From Sphingobacterium sp. N143 (GTDB taxonomy: Bacteria; Bacteroidota; Bacteroidia; Sphingobacteriales; Sphingobacteriaceae), in contig NZ_JACAIS010000003.1 of the NCBI RefSeq assembly GCF_030325625.1, positions 434,001 through 498,000 on the forward strand: a stretch of DNA of 64,000 bases, written 5' to 3'. Of this stretch, positions 1 through 7,253 are shown one piece after another. The notes beneath the pieces were generated by a model. That model made no database searches and had not been told where the DNA came from. It saw only the letters and a list, made by a program, of their open reading frames with translations. The first letter of the stretch is position 1. Every line of letters begins with the position of its first letter. The position numbers and the translations under genes were made by a program.

Positions 1-320
1 TTATTTAGCACATAGTTTAGGTTTAGAAAATGCGTCCTTAATCCTGAAGTCCCGCCAGTTCCACCCCATTCGTTGGCTGGTCCGGGTAATACATAGGGAA
101 GATCTTTTATGGGCGATGACTGGCCAATAATAAACGACCTGTCCTCATAACCAAAATCATGTTCCAAGAACTTTTTATAATTACCTGGTGATAATGCAAA
201 TTCCTTGCTAGAACCGTCTGTATTTCCTACTTGCCAAATCGTCTTATCTTGTCCTGAAACAAGCTGAATGGACATTAAAAATACGCTTATAAGACATGAT
301 AGGGAGAAATAGATTTTCAT
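1..320 (-). CDS. Secreted protein, N-terminal part only (runs off the window)
   Basis: The frame opens at an ATG at 320 and stays open to the window edge, so only about 106 N-terminal residues are visible. Residues 1-23 form a signal peptide ending near VSG-QDK. The mature start (KTIWQVG.DGSSKEF, then FIIGQSSPIKDLPYVLPGP and a WGG motif) resembles the N-terminus of secreted Bacteroidota polysaccharide-degrading enzymes of the rhamnogalacturonan-lyase type. That assignment is from memory of the family and is weak; the catalytic part lies outside the window. It lies downstream of, and on the same strand as, the lipoprotein at 593-1042, separated from it by a hairpin. Confidence 0.6.
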   Translation of the reverse strand, partial: MKIYFSLSCLISVFLMSIQLVSGQDKTIWQVGNTDGSSKEFALSPGNYKKFLEHDFGYEDRSFIIGQSSPIKDLPYVLPGPANEWGGTGGTSGLRTHFLNLNYVLN

Positions 321-521
321 AATTCGCAGATTTTATAGTTTTCTTCTTTATCTCCTTCCCAAATTTCAGTAAAGAGAGGTTTCCTCGTATAGCTTGTGCT
401 ACTTTTTATTAAAAGTACCTTAATTTGTACATACATAAACAATCATACAAAACACACACTAACCATTAAATAAATGGTAAACACCACAATATTACTATAA
501 AAAAATGCAAATAACAAGCAT

Positions 522-554
522 AAAAAAAACAATATGTGTATACATATTGTTTTT
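522..554 (-). terminator. AT-rich hairpin with T-run, likely terminator
   Basis: Arms ACAATATGT (529-537) and ACATATTGT (542-550) enclose a 4-base loop. On the minus strand the hairpin is followed by a run of T (complement of 522-528). It lies just after the stop of the 593-1042 lipoprotein gene, where a terminator is expected. A T-run on the other side would let it also act on the plus strand. The remaining part of the 321-592 gap shows nothing I can name. Confidence 0.5.
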
Positions 555-592
555 ACAAATAAATAGGGAATAGATCGAAGAGATTTACCCAC

Positions 593-1042
593 TTAATTCA
601 TTGCTTGCTCTATATTGATCATATTGAAGACATTTCCAGATTGAGTGGTAAACTTCAAAAATCGTCTTCTGCCACTCTGATTGGCAAATAGGACAACCTT
701 AATCCGATGTTCGTCAATTTTAGAGATTTCAAACCAATCACCTTTAACTCCAGCCAGAGCTAAGGGATTGGTGGTATTATTCTCATACTTCAAATTTACC
801 CGCGGCCTATAAAGGTCCATACTGAGATTATTGATAAGCACATCATTCAACCACCATCTTTCATTATTTTTGGTCAATAGGATCGTGTCTACTTTTGGAG
901 AATTAAACTGATGGGTGCTCGCATCAAACTCTGGGCCACGCCTGGTCGCAAAAGGTTCCTTACAGCTTATCAGCGATAAGATCATTGCCAAAAACAAACA
1001 GATTGTTGAGATTACTTTTTTAGCGATTGCCATAAGCGACAA
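593..1042 (-). CDS. BACON-like surface lipoprotein
   Basis: This is a 149-residue protein with a lipoprotein signal peptide; the lipobox is LISC with Cys27. The C-terminal part (GDWFEISKID..., VVLFANQSGRRR, IEQ near the end) has the spacing of BACON-like beta-sandwich domains, which in Bacteroidota often accompany carbohydrate-active or adhesin proteins. There is no catalytic motif. Two starts are possible (residues 1 and 4). A palindromic TACAC-N4-GTGTA site lies 111 bases upstream, in the gap it shares with the divergent LuxR-type regulator. The function is unknown and the domain call is by pattern only. Confidence 0.6.
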   Translation of the reverse strand: MSLMAIAKKVISTICLFLAMILSLISCKEPFATRRGPEFDASTHQFNSPKVDTILLTKNNERWWLNDVLINNLSMDLYRPRVNLKYENNTTNPLALAGVKGDWFEISKIDEHRIKVVLFANQSGRRRFLKFTTQSGNVFNMINIEQAMN

Positions 1043-1151
1043 TTTAATATTGGGTATTTTGAATCCAATAGGTTATATTTATATAATTTAATAGCTTTGA
1101 CTTAGTAAAGATAAAAAGTTTAATCTTTATATTCTCATTATGAAGAACATT

Positions 1152-1167
1152 CTACACATTTGTGTAG
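1152..1167. promoter_or_regulatory. Palindromic operator-like site, TACAC-N4-GTGTA (copy 1)
   Basis: The 16-base inverted repeat CTACACATTTGTGTAG has 7-base arms. The core TACAC-N4-GTGTA recurs at 2921-2934 in front of the acyltransferase gene of the same cluster. LuxR-family regulators bind dyad sites of about this size, so this may be the operator of the regulator encoded at 1385. The rest of the 1043-1384 gap is AT-rich and holds a promoter-like TATTTTTG at 1299-1306. Confidence 0.5.
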
Positions 1168-1298
1168 AGCGTTATACCTTTATATTACAGACATTTAAAG
1201 TATTAGAATTTTCAACTATTGTTTTGGGTGATTGCTCAACATACAAATAATGGGGATAAACCAACCTATTAGTCACGTGTGATTTGAGATTAAATCCT

Positions 1299-1306
1299 TA
1301 TTTTTG
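1299..1306 (+). promoter_or_regulatory. Bacteroidota -7 element for the LuxR-type regulator
   Basis: TATTTTTG matches TAnnTTTG and is followed by CGGCA, a plausible start region 75-80 bases before the ATG at 1385. No clear TTTG lies 19 bases upstream, so the promoter may need activation; the dyad at 1152 would be too far upstream for classical class II contact. Confidence 0.4.
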
Positions 1307-1384
1307 CGGCACTAAGAGCCTTGGACAATATTAATCTTAACTTGGGATTTGAAGCGATCGCGGGTCATCTTTGTAATTTACACT

Positions 1385-2146
1385 ATGAAAATTAAAATTG
1401 AAGATTTTTTTAAACCGGTACATGTTAAGGATGATTTTAGCAAAGATGACTATGAAATTGTGGAAGCCTTCATTAATTTCGCTCGATCTTTAAGCAGGTT
1501 AACTTATCAGAGTATATATTTAATTGACTATTCAAAAAAGAGTTTTTTATTTGTATCTGACAATCCGATTTTTTTATGTGGGAGTTCTCCCGAGAAGGTT
1601 TTAAAGGAAGGTTATCAGCATTATCTTGATAATGTCCCCAAAGACGATCTATTGTTAATAAAAAAAGCTAACGATGTCGGTTTTGCTTTTTTCGGAAACC
1701 TGGATACTAAGGATCGATTAAAATTTTCCATATCTTATGATTTCCACTTAAAGCAACCTGGCAGCAAACCCCTGTTGATAAATCATAAGCTGAAGCCGCT
1801 ACTGTTGGATAAACACTCAAATCCCTGGATTGCCCTTTGTCTGGTTTCCATTTCATCGCATGCCAACCCTGGCAATATCAAATTTAAGTCCGATGAAGAT
1901 GGGAAACAATTTGAATATGATCTGGATAAAGACGTGTGGGTAGAGACCCTTCGTGTCAAATTAAAACCCCGAGAAAAAGATATTCTCCTTTTTTCAGCAC
2001 AGGGACTTACAATGGATCAAATTGCAGATCGGCTCTATGTATCCATTGATACAGTTAAGTTCCATAAGAAACAGATATTTTCGAAATTGAAAGTTAAAAG
2101 TATCACGGAAGCAACGGCATTGGCCATCGAATTATCTCTCTTTTAA
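1385..2146 (+). CDS. PAS-like sensor with C-terminal LuxR-type DNA-binding domain
   Basis: This is a 253-residue transcription regulator. Residues 30-180 have a PAS-like fold pattern (IYLIDYSKKSFLFVSDNP, a conserved start in Bacteroidota LuxR-type proteins). The last 60 residues form a GerE/LuxR helix-turn-helix (LKPREKDILLFSAQGLTMDQIA, then YVSIDTVKFHKKQIFSKL). The ATG at 1385 is preferred over a TTG 36 bases upstream because the extra residues do not fit the family. It is convergent with an autoinducer-synthase-like gene that ends 14 bases beyond its stop, and dyads of the same sequence lie near both genes. The ligand is unknown. Confidence 0.8.
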   Translation: MKIKIEDFFKPVHVKDDFSKDDYEIVEAFINFARSLSRLTYQSIYLIDYSKKSFLFVSDNPIFLCGSSPEKVLKEGYQHYLDNVPKDDLLLIKKANDVGFAFFGNLDTKDRLKFSISYDFHLKQPGSKPLLINHKLKPLLLDKHSNPWIALCLVSISSHANPGNIKFKSDEDGKQFEYDLDKDVWVETLRVKLKPREKDILLFSAQGLTMDQIADRLYVSIDTVKFHKKQIFSKLKVKSITEATALAIELSLF

Positions 2147-2159
2147 ACGCGTTATACAG

Positions 2160-2849
2160 CTATTCATTTTTAGAATACGATAACATGAGTTTAGACAGAT
2201 CGATAAATTTCTGAATATCATTGTCATTTCCGTCGCTAAACTGTGAAAATCTATTCTTTTGGATAAATGTCTTAAGCCATTCCGATTTAATATAAATTGG
2301 TAAGGTTTCTGAATAAAGATAGATGATCGGATCGCCTAATTGATAGGATTCAATTTCTAATTTTCGGAGGGTATTGACTACTTTTTTGTCACATTCAGCA
2401 ATGATCAACCCACTACCAAGGCTAAATGGACCATAAAAAGCATCGAAAAGCATTTTTTTCAAAATATTAATCCTATTGCCCACTATTTTACCTGAAATAA
2501 CAAAGCGACCTATATGCCAAAAATTATCGATATCTGGAATCAATAAGCTGTCTGTTTCAATATCAAATAATTTTTGAATGGGCAGGCAAGTTTCTTTATC
2601 CCAATAAGTAATTCGAATGGAAGCTTGAATTCCATGATCTATTTTACTTCGAAGTACATAATAAATTGATCGATCAAAGAATACCGCATCTTCCCCGATC
2701 AGTGAGTCATAATCTGTACGATATTCTTTTTCAGAATAGTCATTGAGCTTGTAGTGTTCCTGTGTAGTTACTAAATAAAAATGAATAAGTTCAGGAAGTT
2801 CGTTTCTATTAAGTTTAGTAAAATAATAATTTTCAGGCGTCCAGTTCAT
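2160..2849 (-). CDS. GNAT-fold N-acyltransferase, autoinducer-synthase/FeeM-like
   Basis: The protein has about 229 residues. The central pattern (YYVLRSK.DHGIQASIRITYWD, then WHIGRFVISGK, then SLGSGLIIAECDKKVVNTLRKLEIESYQLGD) resembles the N-acyl-homoserine-lactone synthase and N-acyl amino acid synthase fold, which acylates an amino acid or amine from acyl-ACP or acyl-CoA. The strict LuxI signature residues are not all recognisable, so the product is not predictable. The ATG at 2849 is chosen over a TTG at 2864. A TACAC-N4-GTGTA palindrome lies 72 bases upstream. It is the downstream partner of the ThiF-like gene, and both are next to a PAS-LuxR regulator. This looks like a signal-synthesis module, which is inference. 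Confidence 0.6.
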   Translation of the reverse strand: MNWTPENYYFTKLNRNELPELIHFYLVTTQEHYKLNDYSEKEYRTDYDSLIGEDAVFFDRSIYYVLRSKIDHGIQASIRITYWDKETCLPIQKLFDIETDSLLIPDIDNFWHIGRFVISGKIVGNRINILKKMLFDAFYGPFSLGSGLIIAECDKKVVNTLRKLEIESYQLGDPIIYLYSETLPIYIKSEWLKTFIQKNRFSQFSDGNDNDIQKFIDLSKLMLSYSKNE

Positions 2850-2920
2850 GCAGATGAAATTCAATATGCAACTATAAAAATAAAGATTTTTAGCTTAAAT
2901 CTTCTTGTCAAAACAATTAC

Positions 2921-2934
2921 TACACAAAAGTGTA
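2921..2934. promoter_or_regulatory. Palindromic operator-like site, TACAC-N4-GTGTA (copy 2)
   Basis: TACACAAAAGTGTA shares both 5-base arms and the 4-base spacer length with the site at 1153-1166. It sits in the gap between the ThiF-like stop (2962) and the acyltransferase ATG (2849), about 78 bases from the ATG to the dyad centre. That position suits an activator of the acyltransferase. Confidence 0.5.
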
Positions 2935-2961
2935 ACAACCCTCTAACCTCAATCAGCTATC

Positions 2962-3711
2962 TCACTCATGCATAGATAAATAATATGAATCTGGAAAAAC
3001 TTTTATTGGTTTATTTGTGGCGATATTGAACACAATATGGCTAACCATACCTGACAACAGATATAACCCTAATGATAATTGTGGTGGCGGCGAATCCATT
3101 GCTATTTTACCATATGCTGTGAGAAAATCTTCAAGCCAGCGAGTTTCTATATGCTTTGCTTTCAAACTGTCCACAATAAATTTTCCAACATTCATTTCAA
3201 ATACCTGATGTTCTTTACTCAACTGTTGCAGGTTACGGCTTTCTGGTGTGATTACAGTTAAAAAGCCCGCCCATCCCAAGTTGTAAGGATGAATGACCGG
3301 TATGCCTTTTTGTGCCATATACGCATCGAATAAAAAAGGAATATCAGATGAAAAATCCAATGCATTAATCGCTACTTTATGCTGAAGATCAAGTTCATAA
3401 AGGTTTTTCCGATCAATGAACTCTGGATAAATGACTACATTTGCATCTGGATTGATTGCCATCAATCGCTCTTTGATTGCAATGACCTTTTTGATACCTA
3501 TATCTTTTTGTAGATAATTTTGACGATTAAGATTGCTCAATTCTACCGTATCACCATCTATAATGGTCAGGTTTTCAAACCCCATCCGTAATAAACATTC
3601 TGCAATATAACTTCCGATACCGCAACCACCGATAAGCACAGGGAAGTCCTTGATGCTCTGCTGCTCTTCCTCTTTAATATGTATATTGTTACGTAGATAT
3701 CTCAAATTCAT
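2962..3711 (-). CDS. ThiF/MoeB/HesA-type adenylyltransferase (E1-like)
   Basis: The protein has 249 residues. It shows the nucleotide-binding GGCGIGS (28-34), the acidic IIDGDTVELSNLNRQ (50-64) and the rest of a Rossmann-like E1 domain that adenylates a C-terminal or free carboxylate. The paired CxxC zinc motif and the C-terminal catalytic cysteine of MoeB/ThiF proteins are not seen, so it may act on a small molecule or peptide and not on a sulfur carrier. No ThiS/MoaD-like gene is nearby. It lies 112 bases upstream of the acyltransferase ATG, same strand. Its real substrate is unknown. Confidence 0.75.
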   Translation of the reverse strand: MNLRYLRNNIHIKEEEQQSIKDFPVLIGGCGIGSYIAECLLRMGFENLTIIDGDTVELSNLNRQNYLQKDIGIKKVIAIKERLMAINPDANVVIYPEFIDRKNLYELDLQHKVAINALDFSSDIPFLFDAYMAQKGIPVIHPYNLGWAGFLTVITPESRNLQQLSKEHQVFEMNVGKFIVDSLKAKHIETRWLEDFLTAYGKIAMDSPPPQLSLGLYLLSGMVSHIVFNIATNKPIKVFPDSYYLSMHE

Positions 3712-4012
3712 ATTTTACGGCAATTTATACCTTGATAAAGATAGTACTATAATTTATAAAATATCAGGTCAGTATGCTGAAAATGTTTCAAAAGTTGGTT
3801 CAATCAGCACTAATATCGGAATGAAAAATGAGGACGAAAAAATCAGATTATCAAGAACATCAGGTGCGAAACATGATACATGAATATTTATATGCCTAAA
3901 TAAAAAGGTAAAAATATGATCCGCCTATAACGATAGATTCTGACAATTATGTTCGAAAAATTCAGGCAAAAAAGATATCTTTAATATAGAAAACAACAAA
4001 CTAACAGCCGCC

Positions 4013-4363
4013 ATGGACAATACAAGAATATATCGGATGTCATTTGCTGGGGTATATCCACATTACATACAAAAGGCAGAAAAAAAGGGTCGCACCAAAG
4101 AAGATGTGGATGAAATCATATATTGGTTGACAGGCTATAACAAAGCCTCACTGCAACAGCTTATTGCCGATAAAGTAGATTTTGAAAGTTTTTTTGGTCA
4201 AGCTCCCAATTTCAATACCAATGCATCAAAAATTACAGGTGTGATCTGTGGCTATCGTATAGAGGATATTGAGGATCCTCTAGTTCAAAAGGTTCGTTAC
4301 CTCGATAAATTGATTGACGAATTGGCCAAAGGCAAATCAATGGAGAAAATACTGAGAAAATGA
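4013..4363 (+). CDS. DUF2200 family protein
   Basis: A 116-residue protein matching the DUF2200 pattern from the start ([32 protein letters not shown], then YWLTGY). It is small, soluble and without a signal peptide. The family is widespread and uncharacterised. It stands alone: 300 bases separate it from the ThiF gene (nothing recognisable in 3712-4012) and 259 from the AraC gene. Confidence 0.8.
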   Translation: MDNTRIYRMSFAGVYPHYIQKAEKKGRTKEDVDEIIYWLTGYNKASLQQLIADKVDFESFFGQAPNFNTNASKITGVICGYRIEDIEDPLVQKVRYLDKLIDELAKGKSMEKILRK

Positions 4364-4622
4364 GTTCATGACGACTATCTTATAGCCTATTCATATAAAG
4401 CTTTGCCCATCTCCTTTACATCAAGTATCGTCTTTTCTTTTTGGCCCCGGATAGACGTTAGTAGCCTAATTATAAAACCATTAAATACTTTAAGCTTGAC
4501 AACCATATTTTATCCGATTAACTTTGTCATGATCCTTATGTTATGATCCCAGCTATTTGGAATGGTAAACTAAGGGAGTTTTTAAATTTTACACGATTTT
4601 AGAAAGTGCTAAACTGACAACT

Positions 4623-5489
4623 ATGGAAAAGCAGGTAAATGCAGGTGAATTTGTAGATCGATTTATGACCGGGAGCCTAAAACACTTACGGTATCAACAA
4701 TCCCCTGTCAAGATATTCCAGTTGAGCGAGATAGCCCCATATATTAAATTTCCAACACCACCTATTTTCCTGGGCTACAACCTCCTTGTGCATATAACAG
4801 CAGGTTATTTTAAGCATCGGATTGGTGCCAAAGAATATGTAGTGGAGGCCCCTGCAATTTTAATCAGTAGCTATGGCAATATATCGACCATAAAATCGGT
4901 AGATAAATCTGCAAAAGGGCACTGTGTTTTGATCAATGATAATGCGATGACCTCGCTATTTCGGGAGCAAGAAATTCTAAATATTTTCAATATTTCACCT
5001 CTGCTCAATTTAACAGCACCGGACAGTTCAGCTCTGCAGGATCTTTTTAAACTGCTTTACAATGAATTACTTTCTGAATCTCCTTATAAGGAACTATTTG
5101 AAAGCTTACTAAAATCGTTGCTTTTAAAAATCATAAAACTTTCTTCTTCCAATCAAACGCTGAACCGAAGACAGGAAATTGCCATGATGTTTAAACAGCT
5201 TGTGCACAAAAACTTCAAAAAGCAAAAGCATATTGGATTTTATGCGGATAGACTAGCCGTATCTACCAATTATCTAAATCGATGTGTTTTTTCGGTGTTC
5301 AAAAAATCATCCAAGGAGATTATCCTTGAGGTACTCATCATGCACAGCCAATTTCTTCTTTTTGAGTCCAACAAAAGTATTGCTGATATTTGTTATGAGC
5401 TTGATTTTTCCGATCCATCTTATTTCTCCCGTCTGTTTAAAAAAATCGTGGGAATTTCTCCTTCCGCCTATCGAAAAAAATCAACATAG
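4623..5489 (+). CDS. AraC-family transcription regulator
   Basis: The protein has 288 residues. The N-terminal 150 residues form a cupin-like sensor as in many Bacteroidota AraC proteins. The C-terminal 100 residues hold the two helix-turn-helix motifs (LAVSTNYLNRCVFSVFKKS, then SIADICYELDFSDPSYFSRL and the FKKIVGISPSAYRK ending). It precedes the acyl-CoA dehydrogenase on the same strand with a gap of 177 bases and may control it; no operator was recognised. Confidence 0.85.
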   Translation: MEKQVNAGEFVDRFMTGSLKHLRYQQSPVKIFQLSEIAPYIKFPTPPIFLGYNLLVHITAGYFKHRIGAKEYVVEAPAILISSYGNISTIKSVDKSAKGHCVLINDNAMTSLFREQEILNIFNISPLLNLTAPDSSALQDLFKLLYNELLSESPYKELFESLLKSLLLKIIKLSSSNQTLNRRQEIAMMFKQLVHKNFKKQKHIGFYADRLAVSTNYLNRCVFSVFKKSSKEIILEVLIMHSQFLLFESNKSIADICYELDFSDPSYFSRLFKKIVGISPSAYRKKST

Positions 5490-5666
5490 CCCACATATGC
5501 ACGATTTGTCCTATCTTTTATACTAAAGTACACAAACGAATCAGACTGATTGCAACTATTTTTGTATAGCATTGGAAATATAAGGGGTTGTTCATTCCAA
5601 TAATGGAAGGTACTTTTCCTATTTTCAACGCTGATTGTACCATCATTTAATTACATATTTAAAGAG

Positions 5667-7187
5667 ATGCTTAAGGTTTCAGAAAACAACAATATAGCTC
5701 AAGATTTCGATTTGTTTATCGCGAACTTCAAAGACAGACTATCCGATCTATTCAATAAAGAATATGACTATAATGCCCTTAGTCTAACCAGAGGCTTACC
5801 ACCTGATTTCCTTTCTGAAATAATGGACATGAGACCGTTATCAGTTGCTATCCCCACACATCATGGTGGGCGTGGATTACATGTAAAGGAATGTCTGGGC
5901 GTGCTTGCTGCGGCTTCTTATGAATCGCTTTCACTGTCACTCATCTTTGGAATCAATATTGCCCTGTTTTTAGAACCATTTGCAAAATATGGCAATACCT
6001 TACTACAAGAAAGGATTTTCCATCAATTCTTGGAAAATAAAGCTATGGGTGGATTAATGATCACTGAACCGGCCTATGGCAGTGATGCACTCAATATGCG
6101 GACTTGTTACAGCCAAAAAGAAGACAAATATCACATTCAAGGTGAAAAACACTGGCAAGGATTAACGGGTGCAGCCGATTTTTGGCTTGTCACAGCCCGC
6201 AAGAAAAATGAGCATGGTGAACTGGTACGTGATATTGATTTTTTTGTTACCGACAACTCTATTGAAGAGCAAAAGATTGAAGTGCTAAAAAAATACAATA
6301 GTCTGGGTTTGTATGCCATTCCATATGGTCTCAATCATATCGATATTGAGGTACCCGTAGATTATCGACTTACACCTGAAAGTACCGGTATTAAATTGAT
6401 GCTTGACACTTTACATCGCAGCCGGCTTCAATTCCCTGGAATGGGAATGGGATTTATAAAGCGTATGCTGGACGAGTCCATGAAACACTGTACAGAAAGA
6501 CGGGTGGCAGGTATTCCTTTGAATGAAATGGATTCAGTCAAGTTCCAATTATCCCGTTTACAAGCGGCATTTACCCTCTGTTCTGCGATGTGTTCATACA
6601 GCGCTTCTGTCAGTTCAATCAACAATGACCTTTCGTCTCATGCTGTAGATGCAAACAGTGTCAAAGCACTGGTCACAGATCTCATGCATGAATCTGCTCA
6701 GATATGTGTCCAATTATCCGGGGCAAATGGTTATAAGCTCGACCATATTGCAGGTCGTGGCTTAGTAGATAGCCGGCCTTTTCAAATATTCGAAGGATCG
6801 AATGAAATGCTCTATACGCAGGTAGCTGAAGCTATTGCTAAACTTATGCGAAAAAGTAAGGAGAATAATTTACTTGCCTACCTAAAGAAATATAATGCAA
6901 CAGAACTGGCTGCTCCATTTTTCTCCTCTATTCTAAATTTTGATTTTCCATTACAGCCCAAACAACGGGAAATGGTTACTTTGGGAAAGATCATTGCCAG
7001 GGTAGTCTGCTTCCAATTCGTATTGCAAATTAATAATGCTGGATTTAATGATGGCATGACAGAAATTGCCCGACAACATATCAGTATGGATTTGTACATG
7101 CTGGTAGGGCAACTCTCCAATAACAATAATGCCGAACCGCTCATGAACTATGGGGAAAAGACGGATTGGATGAGCTTCACTTCTTAA
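5667..7187 (+). CDS. Acyl-CoA dehydrogenase family flavoprotein
   Basis: The protein has 506 residues, longer than the usual 380-400. The middle domain shows MITEPAYGSDALNM with a following GEKHWQGLTGAADFWLVTARK, the FAD/substrate-contact block of the family. The C-terminal domain has FQIFEGSNEMLY with the likely catalytic base Glu in the FEG-SNEM motif. An extra stretch of about 100 residues follows. It would oxidise an acyl-CoA-like thioester or a related substrate. There is no beta-oxidation gene next to it, so the substrate is open. Confidence 0.85.
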   Translation: MLKVSENNNIAQDFDLFIANFKDRLSDLFNKEYDYNALSLTRGLPPDFLSEIMDMRPLSVAIPTHHGGRGLHVKECLGVLAAASYESLSLSLIFGINIALFLEPFAKYGNTLLQERIFHQFLENKAMGGLMITEPAYGSDALNMRTCYSQKEDKYHIQGEKHWQGLTGAADFWLVTARKKNEHGELVRDIDFFVTDNSIEEQKIEVLKKYNSLGLYAIPYGLNHIDIEVPVDYRLTPESTGIKLMLDTLHRSRLQFPGMGMGFIKRMLDESMKHCTERRVAGIPLNEMDSVKFQLSRLQAAFTLCSAMCSYSASVSSINNDLSSHAVDANSVKALVTDLMHESAQICVQLSGANGYKLDHIAGRGLVDSRPFQIFEGSNEMLYTQVAEAIAKLMRKSKENNLLAYLKKYNATELAAPFFSSILNFDFPLQPKQREMVTLGKIIARVVCFQFVLQINNAGFNDGMTEIARQHISMDLYMLVGQLSNNNNAEPLMNYGEKTDWMSFTS

Positions 7188-7208
7188 TCCAGCCTCTTTA
7201 TAAGCTTT

Positions 7209-7251
7209 GAAAGGGATGAGGATTGACTGATATTGTTCTTCATCCCTTTTG
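7209..7251. terminator. Bidirectional terminator between convergent genes
   Basis: Arms AAGGGATGA (7211-7219) and TCATCCCTTTT (7240-7250) form a hairpin with a T-run on the plus strand. It lies between the acyl-CoA dehydrogenase stop and the helicase stop. Confidence 0.7.
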
Positions 7252-7253
7252 CT

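Noticed and set aside
2781..2975. Plus-strand 64-codon frame
   Set aside because: Antisense shadow of the acyltransferase start and its upstream region.
3650..3883. Plus-strand 77-codon frame
   Set aside because: Starts inside the ThiF gene on the other strand and has no recognisable protein features.
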